DNA of 64,000 bases from the NCBI GenBank assembly GCA_035765195.1, contig DASTYC010000022.1:30647-94646 (forward strand), read 5' to 3'. This stretch comes from CALAED01 sp035765195. Lineage in GTDB: Bacteria; Actinomycetota; Actinomycetes; Streptosporangiales; Streptosporangiaceae. Position 1 is the stretch's first letter; each line of letters starts with the position of its first letter. Below are positions 26,852 through 35,381 of this stretch, piece by piece. A program made the position numbers and the translations under genes. The notes below the pieces were generated by a model that saw nothing but the letters and a program-made list of their open reading frames with translations, searched no databases and was not told where the DNA came from.

Positions 26852-27268
26852 TCAGTCGGTGCCGCCACGCGGCGCGGGGTTCGGCCCGTCGCCGGTGGAG
26901 CCCTGGGTCGCGGTGATCGGGTCGGTCACGGCGCCGGCCGCTTCGAGCAGGGTGGGGTAGGTCGCGATGAGCCGATCGAGGCCGGTGATCCGGAACAGCT
27001 TCTCCACGCGTTCGCTCAGACCGAAGAACGCCATCGGGCAGCCGCAGGCGTCCGCGTGCCGCTTGGCGTCCACCGCGACGTTGAGCCCGGTGGAGTCGCA
27101 GAACCGCACGCCGGTCATGTCGATGAGCAACGGCACGTCACCGCTGCGGAGCAGGCCGACGATCCGCGCCAGCAGCCACTCGCCTACGCTAAGGTCGATC
27201 TCGCCGACCAGTACCAGGATGCGATACTCAAGGCAGTCCACCACGTTCGCCTCGAGGAGCTTCCTCAT
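26852..27268 (-). CDS. STAS-domain anti-sigma factor antagonist
   Basis: 138 aa from ATG 27268, which has GAGAGG about 5 bases upstream. The STAS core is clear: RILVLVGEIDLSVGEWL, PLLIDMTGVRFCDSTGLNV and PMAFFGLSERVEKLFRITGL. Ser in DSTGL is the residue phosphorylated by partner kinases in SpoIIAA/RsbV-type proteins. It probably binds an RsbW-like anti-sigma kinase encoded elsewhere; no kinase or sigma gene is adjacent. The C-terminal 25 residues are a Gly/Pro-rich tail. Confidence 0.83.
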   Translation of the reverse strand: MRKLLEANVVDCLEYRILVLVGEIDLSVGEWLLARIVGLLRSGDVPLLIDMTGVRFCDSTGLNVAVDAKRHADACGCPMAFFGLSERVEKLFRITGLDRLIATYPTLLEAAGAVTDPITATQGSTGDGPNPAPRGGTD

Positions 27269-27486
27269 GGCACCTCTCAGCCGGATCCTCGAACAAGACC
27301 GATAACCCCTCATCATGGTCTGATCACCCCGCGGTTGCCAACCGGTATCGGGTCTAGAAAGACGTTGGTCGCATTGTGGTCAGCTCCGCCGAGGAGATCG
27401 CTCGATCGCGGTCGTAGTCCCGGGGGCGTCGCGCCGAATGCCGAATCAGGCTGCGCGCGCGGGTGTGTACGGGAGAGTATGGGTTC

Positions 27487-28515
27487 GTGACCCACAGTGA
27501 TGGCGATGGGGTCCGCGGTGGGCGGCCCCGCCCCGCGGAAACGGATCCGTGGCGCGCCATGGCCGAGGCCGAGGCGCGCCGTGCCTTCGACGCCTACCCC
27601 GACATGGTGACGGCCGGGGTGGTGTTCACCTGCCTTGAGGAGGTCGACCGGCGCTGGCGCATCCTGGCGAGCGACTACGAGACGCCACAGGACGCCCGCA
27701 ACGGGCTCGCCCACATCTTCTTGAAGACCGCGGCGGAAGTCGGCGAGACCGAGGCCGATGCCGAGGCCGCCGAACGGTTCCGCGCGGCGGCCGACGTGCT
27801 CGACTGGGAACGGCATGACGAGATGACCGTGGCCGGGCGGCGCTTTCGCGTCGGCCGCCTCGAACGGTCGGCCCGCACCGGCCCCGACGGCCCGGAACCG
27901 CCCCGTTGCTCCGACCCGCAGTGGCCGTCCGGCGACGGGCGGACCGCGCCCAGCCGCACGCTGGGGTTCATCCACCGCAACGCGCTGACCGGCACGGCCG
28001 CAGCGATGCTGCGCTGCGCCCTGCACAACCGCGTGCCGGAAAGCGACAGCGCCGACGCGCGGCGCGACGCCGCCGGCGCCCTGCAGACGCATCCGCGCAT
28101 CGTGCTGCTGCCCGCCGAGTTCGTCGTCGCCGAGGAGATCGATGGGCGCTGGCGGCCACGCGCCAACGTCACCTACGCGACCGTGGGGACGGCCCTCGAC
28201 AGCCTCGCCGACTATTTCCGGGTGGTCGTGCCCGGCCCGGACAGCCCGGAGCCGCAGTACGCACGGATCGCCGCCGAACTCGGCTACGAGAGCCCGGGCC
28301 CGGCCGTCTGCGCGGAGTTCGCCCGGGCGGCCGACATCGTGGACCGCGACCGGCTGACCGACGTCCGCGTGGCCGGGCAGCATTTCCGGATCGTCCGCGT
28401 CGAGCAGATCGTCCGGCTCGGCCTGGACGGGCCGGAGCCGCCGCGTCCCTCCGATCCCGACCCTTACCTGCCGCCGGCGGTGCTGATGCACGACTACGAC
28501 CAGCCCGGTTCCTGA
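27487..28515 (+). CDS. DUF5954-like protein with two internal repeats
   Basis: 342 aa from GTG 27487 (GGGAGAG lies about 10 bases upstream). It resembles the actinobacterial DUF5954 family as I recall it. The protein is an internal duplication: VFTCLEEVDRRWRIL...VLDWERHDEMTVAGRRFRVGRLERSARTGPDGPEPPR in the first half corresponds to FVVAEEIDGRWRPR...IVDRDRLTDVRVAGQHFRIVRVEQIVRLGLDGPEPPR in the second. No catalytic motif is visible and no function is known. Confidence 0.6.
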   Translation: MTHSDGDGVRGGRPRPAETDPWRAMAEAEARRAFDAYPDMVTAGVVFTCLEEVDRRWRILASDYETPQDARNGLAHIFLKTAAEVGETEADAEAAERFRAAADVLDWERHDEMTVAGRRFRVGRLERSARTGPDGPEPPRCSDPQWPSGDGRTAPSRTLGFIHRNALTGTAAAMLRCALHNRVPESDSADARRDAAGALQTHPRIVLLPAEFVVAEEIDGRWRPRANVTYATVGTALDSLADYFRVVVPGPDSPEPQYARIAAELGYESPGPAVCAEFARAADIVDRDRLTDVRVAGQHFRIVRVEQIVRLGLDGPEPPRPSDPDPYLPPAVLMHDYDQPGS

Positions 28516-28617
28516 GCCCCCGGCCGATGGCGGGGCCCTGTACCTGAATATCGCGAAACGGAACAATGGGCGGCCCTGGCCAATAACCGGAAATCAGCGG
28601 AATCTGGGGAGGGCGTC

Positions 28618-29589
28618 GTGCGAGTGGTCGTCATCGGCGGGACCGGACATATCGGCAGCTACCTGGTGCCCCGGTTGGTGCGCGGCGGCCACGACCTCAT
28701 CGTGCTGACGCGCGGGGAACGCGAGCCGTACCACGCCGACGCGGCCTGGCGGCGGGTGGAGCGGCTCCGCGTCGACCGGGCCGCCGAGGACGCGGCCGGC
28801 ACGTTCGGCAAGCGGATCGCCGACCTCGACGCCGACGCCGTGATCGATCTCGTGTGCTTCAGCGTCGACAGCGCGCGGCAGCTCACCGAGGCGCTGCGCG
28901 GCCGCACCGGGCTGCTGCTGCACTGCGGCACGATCTGGGTGCACGGGCCGCTCGCCCAGGTGCCGGTCACCGAGGACGCGCCGCGCGAGCCGTTCGGCGA
29001 GTACGGCGTCGCCAAGTCCGAGATCGAGACCTACCTGCTCGGTCAGGCGCGCCGAGGCGGAACGCCGGCGACCGTGCTGCACCCCGGCCACATCGTCGGC
29101 CCCGGCTGGCCGCCGTGCAACCCGGCCGGCAACTTCGAACTCGACGTGTTCGGCGCGATCGCTCGCGGCGAGGAGATCGCGCTGCCCAACCTCGGCCTGG
29201 AGACACTCCACCACGTCCATGCCGACGATGTGGCCCAGGCGTTCGAGCTGGCCCTGCACCGGAGATCGGCCGTCATCGGGGAGGGCTTCCACGCGGTCTC
29301 GCCCCAGGCGCTGACCCTCCGCGGGTACGCGGAGGCGGTGGCCGGCTGGTTCGGCGTGACGCCTTCGCTGCGGTTCGAACCGTTCGCGGAGTGGGCGCGC
29401 GGACTCGACCCGGCGGTGGCCCAGACGAGCTGGGAGCACATCGCGCACAGCCCGAGCATGAGCATCGACAAGGCCCGATCGGTGCTCGGGTACGCGCCGC
29501 GCTACTCCTCGCTGCAGGCCGTCCGCGAGTCGCTCGCCTGGCTCATCGCCCAGGGGCACGTGGACACCGGTGGGCGCTCGCCGGCCTGA
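28618..29589 (+). CDS. NAD-dependent epimerase/dehydratase
   Basis: 323 aa, extended short-chain dehydrogenase. The Rossmann motif is VVVIGGTGHIGSYLV at the N-terminus. YGVAKSE near residue 124 supplies Tyr and Lys of the catalytic YxxxK, and HCGTIW carries the preceding region. HVHADDVAQAFELAL near residue 200 is the usual conserved stretch of nucleotide-sugar epimerases. GGGGAGGG lies 5 bases before GTG 28618. The substrate is unknown. Confidence 0.8.
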   Translation: MRVVVIGGTGHIGSYLVPRLVRGGHDLIVLTRGEREPYHADAAWRRVERLRVDRAAEDAAGTFGKRIADLDADAVIDLVCFSVDSARQLTEALRGRTGLLLHCGTIWVHGPLAQVPVTEDAPREPFGEYGVAKSEIETYLLGQARRGGTPATVLHPGHIVGPGWPPCNPAGNFELDVFGAIARGEEIALPNLGLETLHHVHADDVAQAFELALHRRSAVIGEGFHAVSPQALTLRGYAEAVAGWFGVTPSLRFEPFAEWARGLDPAVAQTSWEHIAHSPSMSIDKARSVLGYAPRYSSLQAVRESLAWLIAQGHVDTGGRSPA

Positions 29590-29668
29590 CCCACCCCAAA
29601 TCGGGGCGCCGCGTGCGGGCCCGTTCGCATTAGGATCAGCCGGACATCTGGGGCACCTGGAGGCGAGG

Positions 29669-30973
29669 GTGAGCGAGTCGCAAGATCCGCCACGCGAATC
29701 GCGGGGGGAGCCGGGCGTACCGGACGAACCGGGCGAATCACGCCAGCCTATGGGCGCGCCCCCGCCGCCCCCGCCGTACCAGCCGGGCCGTCCGGGCCAG
29801 TTGCCGCCATCGGGCAGGCCCGGCCCGCCGGGGGGTTCGCCTCAGTGGTCGGCCGTGCCGCCCCCGCCCCCGCCGCCATGGCAGTCGGCGCCCGGCCGGC
29901 CCGGCCCGCCCGGCCCGCCGGGTCCGCCGGGACCGCCGCCCGGCCGCCCGCCCGCGTCGATGGGCCCGCCGCCGATGTTGTTCGGGCCCGGCGCGCCCGG
30001 TCCCGGCGACGGCACGCCGGCCGAGCCCGGACGCGATCGGCCGGTCGTGCACCTCGTCTGGGAGGGCTTCTTAGGGCTCGTCGCCGTCGTGCTCGTGGCG
30101 GTGCTCATGGCCACCGAGCCCAGCCGGGCTCTCACGAGCGTCTTGCAGCAGGCCGGCGCCGTCGGCCTGGTGGCGGTCGGTCTTTCGCTGTCGTTCCGGA
30201 CGGGCACGCCCAACCTCGCGGTCGGTGCGCTGGCGGGCTTCGCCGCCGGGCTGGCCGCCTATCTCTCCTTGACCAACGGCTGGTCGGTGGCCGTCGCGAT
30301 GACCGCGGGCGTCGGCGCGGCCCTCGTCATCGGGATCGTCCTCGGCGTGTTGATCGCGGCGCTGTCGGTGCCGGCCTGGGCGGTGACCCTCGGCGGCGCC
30401 GCCGCCATCGACGCGGGGTTCATCGGGATCACCGACGGCCGGGGCCGCTTCGCGCCGATCACCGCCGACTACCCGACCGGCACGTGGTTCGGCCTGTTTC
30501 TCCTCGTGTCGATCGGCGGCGGCGCGCTGTGGCTGCTGTCGGCCGTGCGTCAGCGGCTCAGCGCCACGCGGCGCCCGGGCGAACCGGGGCGCTGGGGCGG
30601 ACTGCGGCCCGGCATCGGCGCCCTCGTCGGCCTCGCCGGCTCCAGCTTCCTCGCTGGGCTGGGCGGGGTGGTGCAGCTGTCGGCGGTGCGCATCGCGGAC
30701 CCGGCCGCCGGCCAGTTCTTCGTGCTGCTCGCGCTCGCCGCCGTACTGCTCGGCGGGACCAGCGTCTTCGGCCGGCGAGCGGGCGTGACCGGCACGGCCT
30801 CGGCGATCATGATCATCCTCGTCGTGCGGATTCTGTTCCTGCTGCACGGCGCGGAGAGCTGGATGCCGAACCTGTTCGTCGGGTTGATGATCCTGCTGGG
30901 TCTGGGCGTGAGCCGCGGGCTCGAGAGCGTCACCGACGCGCTGACCCGCCCTAGGCGGTCGTCGCTCGGCTGA
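29669..30973 (+). CDS. ABC-transporter permease-like membrane protein with Pro-rich N-terminus
   Basis: 434 aa from GTG 29669, chosen because GGAGG lies 7 bases upstream. The first 125 residues are Pro/Gly-rich and presumably disordered. The rest has about nine helices with the pattern of the RbsC/BPD_transp_2 permease domain: LSLSFRTGTPNLAVGALAGF near the start, LSVPAWAVTLGGAAAIDAGF, and VLLGGTSVFGRRAGVTGTASA near the end. No ATPase or binding-protein gene is adjacent, so it is either an orphan permease or has lost transport partners. The 3' end overlaps the convergent phosphatidyltransferase gene by 23 bases. Confidence 0.65.
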   Translation: MSESQDPPRESRGEPGVPDEPGESRQPMGAPPPPPPYQPGRPGQLPPSGRPGPPGGSPQWSAVPPPPPPPWQSAPGRPGPPGPPGPPGPPPGRPPASMGPPPMLFGPGAPGPGDGTPAEPGRDRPVVHLVWEGFLGLVAVVLVAVLMATEPSRALTSVLQQAGAVGLVAVGLSLSFRTGTPNLAVGALAGFAAGLAAYLSLTNGWSVAVAMTAGVGAALVIGIVLGVLIAALSVPAWAVTLGGAAAIDAGFIGITDGRGRFAPITADYPTGTWFGLFLLVSIGGGALWLLSAVRQRLSATRRPGEPGRWGGLRPGIGALVGLAGSSFLAGLGGVVQLSAVRIADPAAGQFFVLLALAAVLLGGTSVFGRRAGVTGTASAIMIILVVRILFLLHGAESWMPNLFVGLMILLGLGVSRGLESVTDALTRPRRSSLG

Positions 30974-31829
30974 CAGGCCGCGGCGGCAGCGATATCTCGG
31001 CCACGATGCGCGGCGGGGCGGCGCGGTGCCGGGAGAGCCAGCCGACGTCGCGGGCGAACGACCACGCGAGCGCCGCCAGGGCCAGTGCGGTCGCGGCCAT
31101 CGCGGCGGGGCGCGGCAGCACGTCGGCGGCGGCCACGGCGAGCACGATCCCCTGTACCGCGGCGACGGACTTGCGGGTCATGCTGTGGGGCAGCGGGGCC
31201 GTCAGCCAGGGCAGCGCCCGGCTCGCCGCGGCGAAGACGTACCGCATCGCCCCGATCGCGAGGACCCACGGGCCGAGAAGACCGGCGACGTAGACGCTCA
31301 GTACCAAGATCAAGAAGGCGTCGACCTCCATGTCGAACCGCGCGCCCAGCGATGACTCGGTCGCGGTGCGCCGGGCGACATGGCCGTCGACGGCGTCCAG
31401 GACCAACGCCACCGCGGTGACGGCGACCAGCAGGGCGACCGGCGCCGGCGCGCGTACGGTGTCCGCCACGAGCGCCGTCACGCACCCGGTGAGCGTCGCC
31501 CTGGCCAACGTGACGTGGTCCGCAGGGCCGAGCGCGCGCGACCGGCGCCGGCGCAGCGCGAGCGTGAGGGTCGCGCCGAGGCCGCCGGCGAAGCAGGCCC
31601 CCGCGAGCCAGCCGGCCGGGCCGAGGCCGGTGGTCGCCGTCAGCCCGCCGAGCATGATCAGGATCACGCCGGCTCCGGCGGCCGGGGCCGGTGGGACCCG
31701 TGCGAACCGGATTCGGCCCCCCGCGGGCGAATGGACCGGAATATCGGAATGGTCGGCGTCCGGAACGTCGACGGCGGATGGGCCGGGGACGGCTCGGCGG
31801 GTCGCGTAGAGCACGTCTGTTCTGGCCAT
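30951..31829 (-). CDS. CDP-alcohol phosphatidyltransferase
   Basis: 292 aa with about six helices. The catalytic signature is complete: DAVDGHVARRTATESSLGAR followed by FDMEVD, which fits DxxDGxxARxxxxxxxxGxxxDxxxD. The enzyme therefore joins a CDP-activated lipid or alcohol to a second alcohol in the membrane. The N-terminal 50 residues are hydrophilic. It is divergent from the MDR dehydrogenase that opens the pyrimidine/pterin-like cluster (97-base shared promoter region), which suggests that a product of the cluster becomes lipid- or phosphodiester-linked. That link is inferred. Confidence 0.8.
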   Translation of the reverse strand: MARTDVLYATRRAVPGPSAVDVPDADHSDIPVHSPAGGRIRFARVPPAPAAGAGVILIMLGGLTATTGLGPAGWLAGACFAGGLGATLTLALRRRRSRALGPADHVTLARATLTGCVTALVADTVRAPAPVALLVAVTAVALVLDAVDGHVARRTATESSLGARFDMEVDAFLILVLSVYVAGLLGPWVLAIGAMRYVFAAASRALPWLTAPLPHSMTRKSVAAVQGIVLAVAAADVLPRPAAMAATALALAALAWSFARDVGWLSRHRAAPPRIVAEISLPPRPVSRATTA

Positions 31830-31926
31830 TCGCCCTCCTGTTTGGGAGCCGTCCCTGGTCGCCCCGTAGTATTCCGGGAGCTCGTATGGCTCCTGATACG
31901 GCCCCGGGATGGGGGGAGGTTCACCG

Positions 31927-32907
31927 ATGCGGCCCGCGGCTCGCGCGTTTTGGTGCCGTCCGCCCGGCCGCGGCGAGATCCGGCCCGTCGATCTGCCGCC
32001 GCCCGGGGCGGGCGAGGTCCTGGTTCGTACGCTCTATTCCGGGATCAGCCGCGGCACCGAGGCGCTGGTCTGGCGGGGCGGGGTCCCGGCGAGCCAGTAC
32101 GAGGCGATGCGGGCGCCGTTCCAGGAGGGCGACTTCCCCGGCCCGGTCAAGTACGGCTACCTCAACGTCGGACTGGTCGAGGAGGGGCCGCCCGGGCTGC
32201 GCGGCCAGACCGTTTTTTGTCTCTACCCTCATCAAACACGGTACGTGGTGCCCGCCCGCGCGGTGACCCCGGTCCCGGCGGCGGTGCCGCCAGGCCGGGC
32301 GGTGCTGGCCGGGACGGTCGAGACCGCGGTGAACGCGATGTGGGACGCCGCCCCGCTGCTCGGCGACCGGATCGCGGTCGTCGGGGCCGGCATGGTCGGG
32401 TGCTGCGTCGCCAGGCTGCTCGCCGGGTTCCCGGCGGTCCGGGTGCAGCTGGTCGACACCGACCCGGCCCGGGCGGCGGTCGCCGCGGCCCTCGGCGTCG
32501 ACTTCGCCACGCCCGATCGGGCCGCCGGGGACTGCGACCTGGTCATCCACGCGAGCGCCACCGAAGCGGGATTGAACCGGTCCCTCGAGCTCCTCGTACC
32601 TGAGGGCGTGGTGATCGAGCTGAGCTGGTACGGCGATCGGCGGGTGAGCCTGCCGCTGGGCGAGGCGTTCCATTCCCGCCGGCTGGTCGTGCGGGGCAGC
32701 CAGGTGGGCACGGTGGCGCCGGCGCGGCGCGGCCGTCGCGACCACGCCCATCGGCTGGCGCTGGCCATGGACCTGCTCGCCGACCCGGCGTTCGACGCGC
32801 TGATCACCGGTGAGTGCCGATTCGACGAACTGCCGGCGGTGCTGCCCCGGCTGGCCGGCGGCGAGCTTCCCGCGCTGTGCCACCGAGTCACGTACGACGC
32901 GGCGTAA
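31927..32907 (+). CDS. MDR-family dehydrogenase lacking the catalytic zinc motif (BchC-like)
   Basis: 326 aa from ATG 31927, with GGGGAGG about 7 bases upstream. The N-domain starts with FWCRPPGRGEIRPVDLPPP and has SGISRGTEALVWRG, GDFPGPVKYGY and VFCLYPHQTRYVVPA, a set shared by zinc-independent BchC-like MDR proteins. The GHE and zinc cysteines of ordinary alcohol dehydrogenases are absent. RIAVVGAGMVGCCVARLLAG is the NAD(P)-binding fold. It heads the rightward operon of the FAPy-type cluster and presumably oxidises or reduces a hydroxyl or keto group on its intermediate. Confidence 0.75.
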   Translation: MRPAARAFWCRPPGRGEIRPVDLPPPGAGEVLVRTLYSGISRGTEALVWRGGVPASQYEAMRAPFQEGDFPGPVKYGYLNVGLVEEGPPGLRGQTVFCLYPHQTRYVVPARAVTPVPAAVPPGRAVLAGTVETAVNAMWDAAPLLGDRIAVVGAGMVGCCVARLLAGFPAVRVQLVDTDPARAAVAAALGVDFATPDRAAGDCDLVIHASATEAGLNRSLELLVPEGVVIELSWYGDRRVSLPLGEAFHSRRLVVRGSQVGTVAPARRGRRDHAHRLALAMDLLADPAFDALITGECRFDELPAVLPRLAGGELPALCHRVTYDAA

Positions 32908-32987
32908 CGACGGGGCCGACGTGACGGCACGTAACCGACGGGGCGACAAATAGTTGAGTACACAACGACTTACGGTGGGGAAGTGAC

Positions 32988-33395
32988 GTGTTCGCAGTTA
33001 CCGTCCGTGATCACATGATGATCGCGCACAGCTTCCGCGGGGAGGTCTTCGGCCCCGCGCAGCGGCTGCACGGCGCGACGTACGTCGTGGACGCCACCTT
33101 CCGCCGGGCGGAGCTGGACGCGGACAACATCGTCGTCGACATCGCGCTGGCCACCCGGCACCTGCGGGCGGTGCTCGACGAGCTCAATCTCCGCAACCTC
33201 GACGACGAGCAGGCGTTCGCGGGGACCAACACCTCGACCGAGTTCCTCGCCAAGGTGGTCGCGGACCGTCTGGCGGAGCGGGTGCACGCGGGCGAGCTCG
33301 GCGCGGGGGCCCACGAGCTGGCGGCGATCGAGGTCACCCTGCACGAGTCCCACGTCGCCTGGGCCAGTTACGAGCGATCGCTGAGTCCACCGTGA
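32988..33395 (+). CDS. Divergent 6-pyruvoyltetrahydropterin synthase/QueD homologue
   Basis: 135 aa from GTG 32988 (GGGGAAG about 6 bases upstream). It keeps the PTPS fold: MMIAHSF with His14, LHGATYVVDATF with His28, NTSTEFLAK (NPTxE-like) and LHESHVAWASYER near the end. Key residues differ from working PTPS/QueD enzymes. The third zinc His of HGH is Ala30, the catalytic Cys four residues before His28 is Ala24, and the usual LDH reads LDE. It may catalyse different chemistry or serve a binding role. Its stop overlaps the next gene's GTG (GTGA), so they are coupled. Confidence 0.75.
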   Translation: MFAVTVRDHMMIAHSFRGEVFGPAQRLHGATYVVDATFRRAELDADNIVVDIALATRHLRAVLDELNLRNLDDEQAFAGTNTSTEFLAKVVADRLAERVHAGELGAGAHELAAIEVTLHESHVAWASYERSLSPP

Positions 33396-34513
33396 CCACC
33401 CCGGACACCCCGGACGCCCGGCGGACCCCGCCGGTCTTCGTGCTGCCCGGCGACGTCGACGACGTGACCGTGCCGAGCGGGGGCAACACCTACGACCGTC
33501 GCGTGTGCCGGGCGCTGGCCGTGGCCGGCCGGCCGGTGCGCGAGATCGCCGTGCCCGGCGGCTGGCCCCGGCCCGACGCCGCGGCCCGCGACCGGCTGAC
33601 CCGCGCGCTGGCCGGCCTGGCCGACGGCACGGCCGTGCTGTTCGACGGCATCGTGGGCTGTGGCGTCCCGGAGATCATCGAGCCGGCGGCGCGCCGGTTG
33701 CGGCTCGCGGTGCTCGTCCATCTGCCGCTGGCCGACGAGACCGGGCACGCGCCGTCGACCGCGGCGCGGCTGGACGCCCGCGAACGCGCGACGCTGCGGG
33801 CCGCGCGCATCGTCGTGGCGACCGGCGCCGCGACCGCGCGGCGGCTCGTCGACCACCATGGGCTGGCCGCCGCCCGGGTCCGATCCATCCCGCCGGGCAC
33901 CGATCCGGCCCCGCTCGCGCCCGGCACGGACGGCCGGTCGCGGCTGATCTGCGTCGCCGCGGTGACCCCTCGCAAGGGCCATGACGTGCTCGTCGAGGCG
34001 CTCGCCGAGGTCGCCGCGCGGCATCGGGGCCTGCCGTGGTGCTGCGCCTGCGTCGGCCCGGTCAGGCGCGATCCCGCATACGTCGACGAGGTGCGCACGC
34101 TCATCGCGCGGCGCGGCCTCGGCGACCGGGTGACGCTCACCGGACCGCGGACCGGCGCTGAGCTGGACGCCGCCTATGCCGCCGCCGACCTGGCCGTGCT
34201 GCCGTCGCGGGCCGAGCCGTACGGCATGGTCGTGACCGAGGCGCTGGCCCGGGGGATCCCGGTGCTGGCCAGTGCCGTGGACGGCATTCCGGACACGCTG
34301 GGCCGGGCGCCGGACGGAAGCGTGCCGGGGATCTTGGTGCCGCCGGGGGACGCCGCGGCGCTCGCCGCGGCGCTGCGCCGCTGGTTCACCGATCCGGAGT
34401 CGCGCCGCGCGTTCCGGGCGGCCGCCCGCCTGCGCCGCGACGCGCTGGACGGATGGGACGTGCCGGCCCGGCAGTGGGCGGACGTCTTCGACGAGCTACG
34501 ACGGGGAGCATGA
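33392..34513 (+). CDS. GT4-family glycosyltransferase
   Basis: 373 aa, GT-B fold. SRLICVAAVTPRKGHDVLVEAL opens the nucleotide-sugar domain (the Arg-Lys-Gly pair is typical). LTGPRTGAELDAAYAAADLAVLPSRAEPYGMVVTEALA carries the EX7E motif with the donor-binding Glu. NTYDRRVCRAL near residue 32 is the acceptor-side glycine-rich loop. It starts 4 bases before the stop of the PTPS-like gene. It should transfer a sugar to the cluster's product or its lipid carrier. Confidence 0.85.
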   Translation: MTTPDTPDARRTPPVFVLPGDVDDVTVPSGGNTYDRRVCRALAVAGRPVREIAVPGGWPRPDAAARDRLTRALAGLADGTAVLFDGIVGCGVPEIIEPAARRLRLAVLVHLPLADETGHAPSTAARLDARERATLRAARIVVATGAATARRLVDHHGLAAARVRSIPPGTDPAPLAPGTDGRSRLICVAAVTPRKGHDVLVEALAEVAARHRGLPWCCACVGPVRRDPAYVDEVRTLIARRGLGDRVTLTGPRTGAELDAAYAAADLAVLPSRAEPYGMVVTEALARGIPVLASAVDGIPDTLGRAPDGSVPGILVPPGDAAALAAALRRWFTDPESRRAFRAAARLRRDALDGWDVPARQWADVFDELRRGA

Positions 34514-34514
34514 G

Positions 34515-35381
34515 ATGAGCGGGCAGCCGGTAGAGTGCGCGTCCGGCGCGTACACCCCGGAGTGGCTGGACCTGCGGGAGGACGCCGACGCCGCCGCCCG
34601 CTCCGCCGAGCTGATCGACCTGCTGCTGCCGGCGCTGCCTCCGCCGCCCCTGGTCATCCGCGACCTCGGCTGCGGCACCGGCGCGATGGGACGCTGGCTC
34701 GCCGGCCGGCTGCCCGGCCCGCAGCGCTGGATCCTGCACGACCGCGACCCCGGCCTGCTGGTCCGGGCCGCCGTCGGGCTGCCGGGCACGGCGGGCGACG
34801 GCGATTGGGTCACGGTCGCGCTGGAGCGCGGCGACCTCACCGGACTGCGCGCGGCCGACCTCGCCGGTACGTCCCTGGTCACCGCGTCCGCGCTGCTGGA
34901 CCTGCTTACCGCAGGCGAGGTCGCGGACCTGGCCGCGGCCTGCGTCGCCGCCGGCTGCCCGGCCCTGCTGGCGCTGTCCGTGGCCGGGCACGTCCGGTTC
35001 ACCCCGGCCGAGCCGCTCGACGCCGAGCTCGCCGCGGCCTTCGACGACCATCAGCGCCGCGTCAGCGCCGGCCGGCGCCTGCTCGGCCCCGACGCGGTCG
35101 GCGTCGCCGTCGCCGCCTTCGAGCGCTGCGGCGCGACCGTCCACCGGCGCGCCAGCCCGTGGCGGCTCGGCCCGGACCAGTCGGCGCTGATCGCGCGGTG
35201 GCTCCAAGGCTGGGTCGCGGCCGCCGTCGAACAGCGGCCCGACCTGGCCGGACCGGCCGACGCCTACCTGTGCCGCCGGCTCGCCGCCTGCGCCGCGGGC
35301 GAACTGCGTGTCGTGGTCGGCCATGACGACCTGCTCGCGCTCCCGACGGAGGAGACGAGCCGTGACCGGATGGATGGGTGA
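34515..35381 (+). CDS. Class I SAM-dependent methyltransferase
   Basis: 288 aa from ATG 34515, one base after the preceding stop, with GGGGAG about 6 bases upstream. Motif I is VIRDLGCGTGAMGRWLAGRL (SAM-binding), followed by WILHDRDPGLL as motif II. The C-terminal half is helical and Ala-rich, without a recognisable acceptor motif. It sits in the middle of the operon, directly before the flippase-like gene (stop and GTG adjacent). O- or N-methylation of the cluster's product is the simplest reading. Confidence 0.82.
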   Translation: MSGQPVECASGAYTPEWLDLREDADAAARSAELIDLLLPALPPPPLVIRDLGCGTGAMGRWLAGRLPGPQRWILHDRDPGLLVRAAVGLPGTAGDGDWVTVALERGDLTGLRAADLAGTSLVTASALLDLLTAGEVADLAAACVAAGCPALLALSVAGHVRFTPAEPLDAELAAAFDDHQRRVSAGRRLLGPDAVGVAVAAFERCGATVHRRASPWRLGPDQSALIARWLQGWVAAAVEQRPDLAGPADAYLCRRLAACAAGELRVVVGHDDLLALPTEETSRDRMDG

